From contig MU634519.1 of NCBI GenBank assembly GCA_026770595.1, forward strand, positions 1-11,680: DNA of 11,680 nt, written 5' to 3'. This stretch comes from Ochromonadaceae sp. CCMP2298. Lineage: Eukaryota > Sar > Synurophyceae > Ochromonadales > Ochromonadaceae. Positions 1 to 8,058 of the stretch are shown here, in pieces. Below the pieces are notes generated by a model. It had not been told where the DNA came from. It saw only the letters and a list, made by a program, of their open reading frames with translations, and searched no databases. Within the stretch, counting starts at the first letter, position 1. Each line of letters starts with the position of its first letter. Made by a program: the position numbers and the translations under genes.

Positions 1-632
1 GCGACATTGTAGACCAAACCCTCGCGGTTTGGTTGCGCAAATACGCCTTAATTTCGATTTCTGCCTTGCAATCAGAGGCATCGGCAGTCTGTGGTCAACG
101 CCGGGCGCCCAAAGACGTCAGCGTGTCGAGATGCTGACGAGTTCAGCAGCTCGGTTCTCGGCCGATTCTGCGCGTTGGGCGAGCACACTCGGGCGGCGCC
201 TCAAGCAGGCAGTTTGCGCAACCAAAAATCTTTTGTTGCTCGACTGCGGTTCTGGTGCCCGAGAACGAGTGGCTGGAAATGGTGTGAGAACGAGCTTTCT
301 GGAGAGATGAGACTTGGTCGTTTGGATTCGACCTGTTTTGTCGCCACTTTTTTAGGGGGGGACTCGACAGTTTTCCCAGATTTCCTCCGGTGCGACGTAC
401 ATTTTTAACGTACGTACTATTTTCAATTCCCAAGGGACAAACGCGGCCGTTACGTCGACCGTTTTGCTCGACGTTGGCCCTCTCGCTTTGCTTTGGAAAG
501 AGAGCGCTGGCGCAGGGTCCTTCTGGGTGAGTTCTTCCTGGATCAGAATGCTTTGGATCAACCATCCTGGAAAGTCGCTCGTCAAGGGCTTGTAGGCGCC
601 CGTGATTAAAACGAAGGGGAGCAGCGGGCACG
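1..632. other. Upstream region of the CCDC39 gene, no recognised gene
   Basis: I see no convincing coding region here. Open frames exist on both strands, but none shows a recognisable domain and they contradict each other. The stretch should hold the promoter and 5' leader of the CCDC39 gene that begins at 633. The start codon context there (A at -3, G at +4) is good. Two small structures stand out. A short perfect hairpin lies at 13-33. Around 393-414 there are repeated ACGTAC steps. A 15-base string at 423-437 is found again at 10218-10232. Confidence 0.5.
13..33. repeat. Small perfect inverted repeat (8-bp stem, 5-nt loop)
   Basis: ACCAAACC at 13-20 is followed by a five-base loop and then GGTTTGGT at 26-33. 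A G-U pair could extend the stem by one step. No T run follows it and no gene is known next to it, so its role is unknown. It could be part of an RNA from a gene to the left of the window or a chance palindrome. Confidence 0.5.
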
Positions 633-3553
633 ATGGACGAATTCGACGAGGATCCGGAGACTCGGGCGACAGAGGACGAGGATGAGGACGGGATGGTCAT
701 CCTGCCTGGCATCAACGATCTGCCCGAATTCGCAAGTCTTGAGTCGAAGAAGATCTATAAGGACAACTTGCACAATGAGGTGGAGATCGAGAAGCTGGCG
801 GAGCTGATTGACGACATGAAGGGCCGGATAAAGGTCATGAACGACCACTTCAAGAACGTGCAGCAGGAGGTCGACCACACAAACGCACTCAGCAGTGCGA
901 AGCAGGCGGAGATAGGCACAGAGGGGCATTTGCGGCAGTTGACCTCGAGGGCGCTCGGTCGGAGCCAGCTGGAGTCAAAAAAGGTGCAGGGGGATATCGG
1001 CTTTGTGCAGGACCAGATCAACACCACGCAGACGCAGATCTACAAAGCCAACGAGAAGATGGACGAGTTCAAAATGCAGATGAACTGGAACCAGGACGAG
1101 TTGGAGCAGTGGGTGGTAGCTAGCAAGCAGAAGGAGGAGGACAGCACAGCTATCGAGCGGTACAAGCGCTCTGATGAGATCAAGATCAAAGAGCTCTCTC
1201 TGCAGCTCGAGCACCTCACTAAAGACCTTATGGTGCACTCCTCCAAATTAAACGACGAGGCTACGGAGACTTTGGCGAAGCAGATGGAGCTGGACCGCAT
1301 CGCAGTGGAGTTCAAAAACGCCCACCTGGAGAGGCAGGCATTGGTGACGAGATGGCAAGAGACCATAGCGGAGATGAAAAAGAGGGACAAGGAGATAAAC
1401 GAGATCGGCGAGCGCTTCGCGGTGGCCAAGGTGGAGCGCACGAAGAAGGAGTCGCAGTTGGCGTTGCAGCAGAAGAGGCAGGTTACGCAGAAGGGGGAGA
1501 ATAAGGAGGTGGAGATGCGGTCGGAGACGCTGAGTCGTATAGTTCTTCGCAAGAGAGAGGAGATGATGGTGGGCTCGGCGAGGCAGATTGAGTTCAGGGG
1601 GGAGTTGGAGTCACTCAAGAATGAGCTCACCACCTCTGCGGAGAAATTGGTCAGCATGCGTTCCCGGAACGCGCACACGGCGCAGCTTTTGGAGGAGAAG
1701 AAGGTGCAATTGGAGAGGGAGCGGCAGCGGTACCAGGTGATCAAGGGGAAGATCGACATTGCGCGGTCGAACACCGTGAAGGCCGAGGCCAAGGCGAAGC
1801 AGGCAGAGGACGACCTGGCGAGCCGCGAGAAGTTGTCCAACAACGAATTGGCTAGGTGCAAGGCGCTCAAGGAGAAGTCCCTCAAGGAGCACCAGTTAGT
1901 GCACCAACTAAAGATAGAGGAGACACGACTGCACTCGGAGATATCCGGTTCCCGCTCCATTACGCGCAATCTAGAGGCCCAATTGACCCAGCTGGACAAG
2001 GAGGCAGCAAGGCAGCAGGAGTTGCTGTACAATGCGGAGTTCCAGATACAGCAGATCGAGCGCAAGATAGCGAGAGGTAAGTAATATATATAGATAATCG
2101 GGTATAATATATATGCACATTGATATTGGGTTGGAGATAGGGGGCGAGGGTTTGGTGCATGTATCCTATATCTGATACTTTTATACTTCTACACTAATTA
2201 CTATACTTCCATACTACTATACTACTAATATACTACTATACTATACTAATATACTACTAATATACTATACTACTAGGTCTGGGTGAGCGCTCAGACGAGG
2301 AGAAGGTGGCCCTGAAGAAGACCATCGAGGTCGCCGAGGTCATGCTGGAGCAAGCCAAGGAGAAGCGCAAAGTACTTCATCAGCAGACGCGCAGGCTGCA
2401 GATGGAATTGGTCGCACTGCGTATGAAGAAGGAGGAATTGGTAGGCAGGCAGCTGAAGTTGCGCGAGTCGCTGGGCGAGAAGGAGCTGGAGAACAATATG
2501 ATCGAGGAGCAGATTCGGAGGGATACGAAGGACATGGAGGAGATGTCAGTGGCCAACGACCTACTCCTACTAGAAGTGCGGCGGCTGAAGGACCTCCTCT
2601 CTGCCAAAAGCGATGCAGTGTTCAGCCTGGAGAACCGCAAGCAGCAGCTACTACTGTCTATGGAGGAGCGCAAGCAGGAGATCTCAGTGCACAGGGACCT
2701 GCTGAAGGCGGAGCTCAAGGCATTAAACGAGGACAGACACAACATCACCATGGAGTTGCGAAACAGGCAAGCCAATGTGGAGCGCCTGCGTAGTCGGTTC
2801 GAGACCGTAGCACGTGCGGATGGGGACGAGCGGCACTCGCAGGCGTACTATATAATAAAAGCGGCGCAGAAGCGCGAGGAGCTGCAGAGGCATGGGGACC
2901 AGCTGGATCAGGATGTCAGGAAGTGCGAGCGGGAGATCCGCGCGCTGCAGACGACCCTGGACCATCTCAATGCGCGCAATACGGCCTACCGCGAGTCTTT
3001 CCAGAAGATCGACATCAAGGGGGACGATGCAGATGTACTGAAGCAGTTCGAGGAGCGCACGAAGCTGAACAAGGATGCGCTGTTTAGGAGGAAGAAGGAG
3101 CTGCAGAGGCTGGTTACGGACTTCGACGAGGACTCTAGGAGGCTGGAGCAGGTGCGGGTGCAGTGCGAGAAGATCGTTAAGCAGCAGCGGAACCTGGAGA
3201 GTGCCAAGGGGCAGGTGGACGAGGAGTTGGGGGATCAGCAGGTGCAGATGGACCAGCTAGATGAGCGGGTGTACAGGGTTACCGAGAAGCACCGCAGAAG
3301 GGCTGTAGAGGAGAGGGACATTGACCCCGGCACGATCGCACACGGCACCCTGGAGGAGAAGACTGCCAAGGCGGAAGTAATCAAGGACGCTGTGCAGAAC
3401 GTCCTCTACACCCTGGGACAGCTGGCTACCGAGTTCCCCGAGGTGCAGGAGGCTTTGCAGATCCGGCTGAAGGAGGCGGATCTGCGCCTGCCCTCAAAAC
3501 CGCCCGCGAAGATGGGCATGGCGGTCACAGTGGTCAACCGGGGGAGGGAGTAG
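633..3553 (+). CDS. CCDC39: CCDC39 / FAP59-like axonemal ruler coiled-coil protein
   Basis: Two exons, 633-2076 and 2277-3553, encode 906 residues (human CCDC39 is about 940). The intron splits the codon for Gly482 (phase 1). In the known family, CCDC39 pairs with CCDC40 to form the 96-nm ruler on axonemal doublets and to place inner dynein arms and the nexin-dynein regulatory complex. An acidic N-terminus (residues 1-20) leads into almost unbroken heptad-type coiled coil. Family blocks are clear: [10 protein letters not shown] near 69-78, [13 protein letters not shown] at 469-481 just before the intron, SLENRKQQL at 598-606, and [19 protein letters not shown] ending at 689. The basic Ser-rich tail of the vertebrate protein is missing and the product ends soon after the last coil. 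The ATG at 633 has a good context. The gene implies that the organism makes motile cilia. The family call is firm. Confidence 0.95.
2077..2276 (+). other. CCDC39 intron rich in TACTA repeats
   Basis: The donor is AG|GTAAGT and the acceptor is CTACTAG|GT. Splicing in phase 1 joins two frames that both match CCDC39. The last 100 bases are a degenerate array of TATACTACTA-type units. It holds three copies of TACTAAT, at 2223-2229, 2244-2250 and 2255-2261. TACTAAT resembles the TACTAAC branch-point consensus, and the last two copies put their branch A 16 and 27 bases before the acceptor. The polypyrimidine tract is weak. Confidence 0.92.
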
Positions 3554-3721
3554 GTATATTTCCTAGTTCCCATGTTCCCGTAGAGTAAGCCAGAAGATTT
3601 GTTTTCGCGAACGCTAACAGATAATTCTAATTGTATAGATACAAGTGCGGGGGTTGTTGATTTCACACGTGTCTTGCTGCCGCCCACCAAATACTGCAAA
3701 ATAATTCGCTCTCTCTCACTT

Positions 3722-5006
3722 CTATGTCCTACGGCTAAGTACAAACAATAGTCCCGATATTAAGGCTACAGCCGCATAAACACCCATGCCCGACATACCC
3801 ATATCCACACTAGCTACGCCTACCGAAGGGGCAGGGGCAACTTTCTCTGTCGGAGAGGTAGGCACTTTCTCTGCACTTGCGTCCAGCGTGTCCAGTTTGT
3901 CCAGGTAGGCTCTCATGCTGGGGTGGGCGATGACCCCCTGCACTAAGGCCTGCACATTCTTGCCCGAGGTTGCTACCGCTCCCAGCACCTCCTCGTGAGA
4001 GGCCACCTCCCCTCCTGTCCCTGTCCCCCCTGCCCCCCCTTTGCTGACCACTTTATTCGTAATAAGGGACAAGCCAAGGCTCTTCACACCACAGTGCTTG
4101 GAGGCGATTATCTCCGGGGCCGTGGAGGCCCCCACCGCATCCCCCAGCTTGCGTAAAAAACCTGCCTCTGCCCTGGTTTCATAGCAGGGGCCTGATACGT
4201 AACAGTACGTACCATGTCTCAGCTTCTGCTGCAGGTGTAATTGGGCAGCTACCTCTACCACCTAGAGGTTTAATACGTGTTTGTACCATACAGAGGGGGG
4301 TTAATACGTGTGTGTACCATACATATAAAGGTTGATACATACCAGGGTCTGCAGCTGCTCGTCGTATGCGTCGCTGAGGGCGGGGAACCTGGGACCCAGG
4401 ACGTCGTTGTTGGGACCGCGCAGGGGCTGGTTGCCTGCCAGGCCGGGCTAAAGGGGAGATAAAGTCAGAGGTGAGATAAACAGATAAAGTCAGAGAGATC
4501 CGTCGCTGCCACTGCTCCCACCACTGCTCACGCCACTGCTCACACCAATACTTGCGGTGAGAGTAACACTAAGGAACGAGAGTGGAGCTTACCAGTCCGA
4601 AGTGGTCTTCAATCACCATGATGTCGCCCACATTGAAGTCTGGATTCAAGCCCCCCGCAGCGTTGGTGACTATGAGCAGCTTCACTCCCAGGAGCCTCAA
4701 TGCACGTATGGGCATCACCACAGTGTCCATATCGTTCCCCTCGTAGTAGTGGAATCTGCCCCGCATGCATACGCACGCCACGTCCCCAATCGAGCCGAAC
4801 ACCAGCTCCCCTGTGTGACCCGCCACCGTCGCTTCTGGGAAGCCAGGTATGTCCGAGTAGTGAAACGTCTCACTGTTCTGCAGAGTCTCGCTCAGATTGG
4901 ACAGCCCAGAGCCGCATATGATGCCGACTTCCGGTGTTAACTTGCGCCTTCCGGAGGCCAGCTTCTTCGAGAGAAAGGCTGCCGCTTCCTCGTACGCATG
5001 CGCCAT
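3722..5006 (-). CDS. PNP: Purine nucleoside phosphorylase with C-terminal membrane-anchor-like tail
   Basis: Three exons, 5006-4593, 4447-4343 and 4261-3722, joined in phase 0, give 352 residues (human PNP is 289). PNP splits (deoxy)inosine and guanosine with phosphate to base and ribose-1-phosphate in purine salvage. Human numbering holds through the first two exons: Ser33, His64, Arg84, His86, Tyr88, Glu89, Asn115, Ala116 and Phe159. Further on, Tyr200 (Phe in human), Glu201, Asn242 (human 243) and His262 (human 257) are present. Human Met219 is Ala here. A Gly/Thr-rich stretch (248-257) lengthens the loop between Asn242 and His262. After the usual end near 295, a linker rich in Ala, Pro, Ser, Thr and Val leads to a hydrophobic segment (331-348) and a SRRT terminus. 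This looks like a tail anchor, which is unusual for a soluble trimer. The ATG has A at -3 and G at +4. It converges on CCDC39, with 168 bp between the stop codons. Confidence 0.93.
4262..4342 (-). other. PNP intron 2
   Basis: The donor CTG|GTATGT is at 4342-4341 and the acceptor AACCTCTAG| ends at 4262. It is phase 0, 81 bases long, and joins Leu173 to Val174. It contains two near copies of a GGTTTAATACGTGT-type / GGTTAATACGTGT-type string next to a TACCATAC string on the plus strand, so this short intron is internally duplicated. Confidence 0.88.
4448..4592 (-). other. PNP intron 1
   Basis: The donor CTG|GTAAGC is at 4592-4591 and the acceptor CCCCTTTAG| ends at 4448. It lies between Leu138 and Pro139, inside the conserved DH-x-x-L-P-G block of PNP, in phase 0. 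Length is 145 bases. Two short repeats are visible: direct copies of a GATAAA-GTCAGAG string and copies of a CACTGCTC string. Confidence 0.9.
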
Positions 5007-5196
5007 CTTCCAAGTTGCTTGATCGCAGCAGGATTCTCGGGACAAGCTGAAGAGGTCGGCTCGAGTTATGACTAGAAGATCCCTCGCACTGGTGGTAGAG
5101 TAGAGCCCTTTGAATTGATTGGTCCACGGATATTCTGAAGGTGTTGGCTTGAGAGAGATTGAGGGTGAGAGAGAGATGACGCATTGGTTCACACAT
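5007..5196 (-). promoter_or_regulatory. PNP 5' leader / promoter-proximal region
   Basis: This is the minus-strand leader upstream of the PNP start. The PNP reading frame stays open without any ATG until a stop at 5264-5262, so the start at 5006 is the first in-frame ATG. A strong pyrimidine tract on the minus strand (5178-5151) is followed by AAG (5150-5148). It resembles a 3' splice acceptor and could close an intron in the 5' UTR. A CCAAT-like motif lies near 5123. None of this is proven. Confidence 0.4.
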
Positions 5197-5434
5197 TTGG
5201 TTGAAAAATATGGATTAGATCCACGGCCACTAATTCCCTCGCCAAATATATAGATTTGGGATCAAAAGACTTAATGAATGGGGGGGGTAATCTGGGTTTT
5301 TCCTGACTTTCCAAGGCCACTGAAATTCAGGAAAAACCCTTTTTTTCCCCCCCATTCATTAAGTCTTTTGATCCCAAATCTATATATTTGGCGAGGGAAT
5401 TAGTGGCCGTGGATCTAATCCAATTTTTCACCAA
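5197..5434. mobile_element. Foldback / MITE-like element with long perfect inverted repeat
   Basis: Bases 5211-5286 are the exact reverse complement of 5347-5422 (76 bp). The pairing continues outward, with two single-base gaps, to TTGG at 5197 and CCAA at 5434. The roughly 60-base centre holds a further 13-bp perfect inverted repeat (5294-5306 with 5327-5339) and G, C and T runs. It has no coding capacity. The structure fits a non-autonomous terminal-inverted-repeat element or foldback element. I could not see a clear target site duplication. The identical arms suggest recent formation or gene conversion. It sits between the PNP leader and the repeat-protein gene, where it could affect either promoter or form a hairpin RNA. 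Confidence 0.8.
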
Positions 5435-5514
5435 CTAAAGTGAGTTGCATGCCAGCATTCATCCTTGAAAGGTCCAGAAGCACTATTGATTGCTGGACGC
5501 TTTCTCCCACAGTC

Positions 5515-6729
5515 ATGGTCATGGCGCTGACCACTGGCATGATGATAATCACGCTTGCCTCAGTCTTGGTGATGTCCCTCGCCTTCACGCGCTCACTACC
5601 GCCCGTCAGGAGCCTCATGTCCACCTGCAGGCATATGGTTGGGTATATGGATGAAAGCAGGTTAGCTGCGAAGAGAGAAGCCAGCAGGCGATACCGCGAG
5701 AATAACCGGGAGCTCGTCATACAGAGGAGGAAGCGATACTACGAGGAGAACAAGGAGGTCATCTTGTTGAAGTCAAAGATATACTACCAGGAGAACATTG
5801 ATGCAATGAAGCTATATGAGGCGCGATACCGCGAGGAGAACAAGGACATCATCAGCCAGAAGAGTAAGCTATACCGCGAGGAGAACAGGGATGCCCTCAG
5901 CCAGAATAGTAAGCTATACCGCGAGAAGAACAGGGATGCCCTCAATCAATTTGCTAAGGTATACCGCCAGGAGAACAAGGTCGTCATCAGCCAGAAGGAT
6001 AAGCTATACCGTGAGAAGAATAAGGATGCCGTCAGCCTAAGGCAAAAGATATACCGTGAGAAGAACAGGGATGCCCTCATTCAGAATGCAAAGCTTCGCT
6101 ACGAGGGAAACAAGGATGCCGTCTGCCAGAAGAGAAAGCAAGACCGCGACCTCAAGCGAGAGATAGCCATTCAAAGCGCTAGACATGAAATCGCCCAACA
6201 CCCCAGCCGCTCCCAGCACCTACTCAGCGAAGACGAGATCGACACTCTCTTCCACCGCCTCCTTCACGAGGAGAAGTATGAAATCCTTCAAGGACTAAGC
6301 CTCGCACAGGCCGTCGCTTCAGGCAAGTGGACCTTTTTCTTCGGAGCAAGCAAAGCCAAGGGGGCAGAGAAGAAACTGCATTTTTTACTTCCGAATCACA
6401 GTCGCAGTCCGGTGCTGTTGATAGACGGCAAACGCATGGACAGTCAGTTCCTTCAGTCGTTAGCACCCGCGGATGTCGTGCTGCACAGCAGCAGACTGGT
6501 CTTTAATGCACTGGAGCTGCTGTGGAGGCTGCAAGCGACTTACCGCAATCTTCCCCTGGGACACCGGCGCCTCTACCGCAAAGTTGGCCAGCCCAGTTAT
6601 AATGAGAAAGACGAGATCGACGACGGCGCCTGCACCCTGTACTTCAACTGCTTCCCCGTCACATCCCAGGACACATCTGCAGACACAGTGGAGATCAACG
6701 GCATCCCTCTCACGATTAATACTAAGTAA
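5515..6729 (+). CDS. Unrecognised protein with ten 15-residue tandem repeats
   Basis: I do not recognise this protein. Ten head-to-tail 15-residue units occupy 5689-6138, with consensus close to LYREKNRDALSQNSK. They are highly charged, with a conserved Tyr and Asn, and should form an extended helix or coiled coil. A region of about 195 residues follows, starting near SEDEIDTLF, with a mixed composition that looks folded. It ends at TAA 6729. The start is uncertain. The first in-frame ATG (5449) and the ATGs at 5635 and 5647 have poor contexts. ATG 5515 has G at -3 and +4 and would begin a hydrophobic, signal-peptide-like or anchor-like segment ending near SLAF. An open frame on the opposite strand overlaps 5440-5625, so this N-terminal part may not be coding. 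No intron is needed in the repeat and C-terminal parts. It could be a lineage-specific or element-borne gene. Confidence 0.55.
   Translation: MVMALTTGMMIITLASVLVMSLAFTRSLPPVRSLMSTCRHMVGYMDESRLAAKREASRRYRENNRELVIQRRKRYYEENKEVILLKSKIYYQENIDAMKLYEARYREENKDIISQKSKLYREENRDALSQNSKLYREKNRDALNQFAKVYRQENKVVISQKDKLYREKNKDAVSLRQKIYREKNRDALIQNAKLRYEGNKDAVCQKRKQDRDLKREIAIQSARHEIAQHPSRSQHLLSEDEIDTLFHRLLHEEKYEILQGLSLAQAVASGKWTFFFGASKAKGAEKKLHFLLPNHSRSPVLLIDGKRMDSQFLQSLAPADVVLHSSRLVFNALELLWRLQATYRNLPLGHRRLYRKVGQPSYNEKDEIDDGACTLYFNCFPVTSQDTSADTVEINGIPLTINTK
5689..6138 (+). repeat. Ten tandem 45-bp coding repeats
   Basis: The period is exactly 45 bp for ten units with no frame slip. Each unit begins with a (R/L/I/V)Y codon pair and carries R/K-E-x-N-x-(D/E). 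Units 4-9 are the most alike. The first three and the last are more diverged, as expected when a tandem array expands from its middle. Confidence 0.9.
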
Positions 6730-6987
6730 AGTATGCGCGTTCTTCACAATCTTAGTACATGGTATATATGGTACCGGTACACGAATTCACAATATTTAAG
6801 CTCACACTGTGCAACGAAACGACTCAGTTGGCCCTGGTCGCATCGAGTGAGACGAAATTTATGGTGAATTTGCGGATGTGGAATTGTCAGGATTGTACGT
6901 ACTTTGTTTGTTGAAGGGTTAGGCACTAACACCAACCAGGTTACATCCTCTTCTCCTCTGCTGCTTCCGCTGATGCTGCTACCTCTG
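6730..6987. other. Convergent intergenic region
   Basis: This 258-bp gap lies between the stop of the repeat protein (+) and the stop of OSGEP (-). No gene is visible and no AATAAA was seen in it. It contains GTTGGCCC...GCATCGAGT (6827-6848) and GTCAGGATTGTA (6886-6897). Both strings recur in the same order upstream of OSGEP. A palindromic GGTACCGGTACC-like stretch lies near 6769-6780. Confidence 0.5.
6827..6897 (+). repeat. Two-block repeat, copy 1 (downstream of OSGEP)
   Basis: Block one (6827-6848) matches 8149-8170 at 20 of 22 positions. Block two (6886-6897) matches 8228-8239 at 12 of 12. Order and orientation are the same. The blocks are 37 bases apart here and 57 apart in copy 2, whose spacer is G-rich. 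This points to a diverged dispersed repeat or to a local duplication. Confidence 0.65.
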
Positions 6988-8058
6988 CTACCTCGCGCGC
7001 CACACGATGTCCATCGCGTCCGTGCGGAACCTCTGCGTGCACGTGGCTTCACTCATAGCCGTTACGGCATTCATCTGGAAGGCAAATATACCCGCTTGCG
7101 CTATCATGCCCCCGTTATCTACACAGTAGCGGTGGTCCATAGCGCATAGGGAGGCTCCCCGCTCGCTCGCCATTGACTGCATCATCTCCTGCAACCGCAC
7201 GTTACACCCCACGCCGCCCACAATGAGCACCGTATCTGCCGCAGTGTGTGCCATAGCTCGCTCAGTTATCTCCACCAGCATGGCGAACACCGTCTCCTGC
7301 AGAGAGTAGCACAGGTCCGCCGCGGTGACCTCGCCCCGAGCCAACTTTTCTTTCGCCTCGCCCTCTATGAATGTCAGCAGACCCGAAAAGCTCACGTCCA
7401 TACCCTTCACCACGTAGGGCAATTCGATATACTTGCGGGTAGATGGGTCGCCGCTTTTTGCCAGCTGCTCGATGTTGTACCCGGGACTGGGGTCGTTTGA
7501 CAGCTGCAGCACTCGAGCGAATCGGTCCAGGCAGTTGCCTACAGCTATGTCTATCGTCTCGCCGAATATGCGGTACCGGTTGTTGGAATACGCGATGACC
7601 TGTGTGTTACCCCCGGAGACGTACAGGACTACTGGGTTGGCGCACTTGGTAGCTACGCGTCCCATCTCTATATGCGCCACGCAGTGGTTGACAGCCACTA
7701 AGGGACGACGCCACAGCAGGGACAGCATGCGGGCGCACACGGCACAGGAGCGCAGAGGCCCGCCCATGCCTGGTCCCTTCGTGTAGCAGACGCAGTCGAT
7801 ATCTTCTGGGGAGAGATTTGCCTCCAGCAGGGCCTGTCGGACGAGGGCGTTTACGTGCTGCTGGTGGTGCCACGCGGTCTCCCTGGGCAGGAAGCCCTGA
7901 CCCGCCGGAGTGATGTATGTCTTCCTGGGGTTGGAGAGTATAACATACCCATCTGAGCTATACTTGACGATGCCCACACCGCACTTGTTGGCAGAGCCCT
8001 CGATGCCCAATGCTATCAGGGTGCCCTTGCGTAGCACGGGGAGATTGCCGATGTCCAT
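6988..8058 (-). CDS. OSGEP: OSGEP/Kae1, tRNA N6-threonylcarbamoyladenosine synthase subunit (KEOPS)
   Basis: A single exon encodes 356 residues (human OSGEP is 335). Kae1/OSGEP is the catalytic subunit of the cytosolic and nuclear KEOPS complex. It moves the threonylcarbamoyl group to A37 of ANN-decoding tRNAs. Family blocks are nearly intact: GIEGSANK at 18-25, YTKGPGMG at 92-99, [11 protein letters not shown] at 124-134 with metal ligands His125 and His129, [12 protein letters not shown] at 146-157, [20 protein letters not shown] at 163-182, GMDVSFSG at 219-226, [12 protein letters not shown] at 281-292, and DNG with ligand Asp314. It matches the cytosolic OSGEP type, not the mitochondrial Qri7/OSGEPL1 type. 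About 14 extra residues precede the usual N-terminus. The ATG at 8058 (A at -3, G at +4) is used because the frame upstream offers only a TTG. It is divergent from the COMMD gene and is the only conserved gene here without an intron. Confidence 0.96.
   Translation of the reverse strand: MDIGNLPVLRKGTLIALGIEGSANKCGVGIVKYSSDGYVILSNPRKTYITPAGQGFLPRETAWHHQQHVNALVRQALLEANLSPEDIDCVCYTKGPGMGGPLRSCAVCARMLSLLWRRPLVAVNHCVAHIEMGRVATKCANPVVLYVSGGNTQVIAYSNNRYRIFGETIDIAVGNCLDRFARVLQLSNDPSPGYNIEQLAKSGDPSTRKYIELPYVVKGMDVSFSGLLTFIEGEAKEKLARGEVTAADLCYSLQETVFAMLVEITERAMAHTAADTVLIVGGVGCNVRLQEMMQSMASERGASLCAMDHRYCVDNGGMIAQAGIFAFQMNAVTAMSEATCTQRFRTDAMDIVWRAR

Noticed and set aside
315-345. Possible tRNA T-arm-like string (GGTCGAATCC on the minus strand)
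   Set aside because: The string lacks one base of the T-loop consensus, and no matching acceptor, D-arm or anticodon arm could be found around it.
143-715. Long open frame on the minus strand over the CCDC39 start
   Set aside because: It has no recognisable domain and a composition of Ser, Arg and Pro without pattern. It overlaps the firmly identified N-terminus of CCDC39 in antisense.
1040-2065. 341-codon open frame antisense to CCDC39
   Set aside because: It mirrors a coiled-coil gene. Glu/Lys-rich codons read backwards give Ser/Leu/Phe-rich sequence, as seen here. The plus-strand match to CCDC39 explains the region.
5816-6040. Second overlapping reading frame rich in Arg, Thr and Ser within the 45-bp repeats
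   Set aside because: It is open only because the 45-bp period, a multiple of three, repeats the same codons in every frame. It ends with the repeats and leads to no domain.
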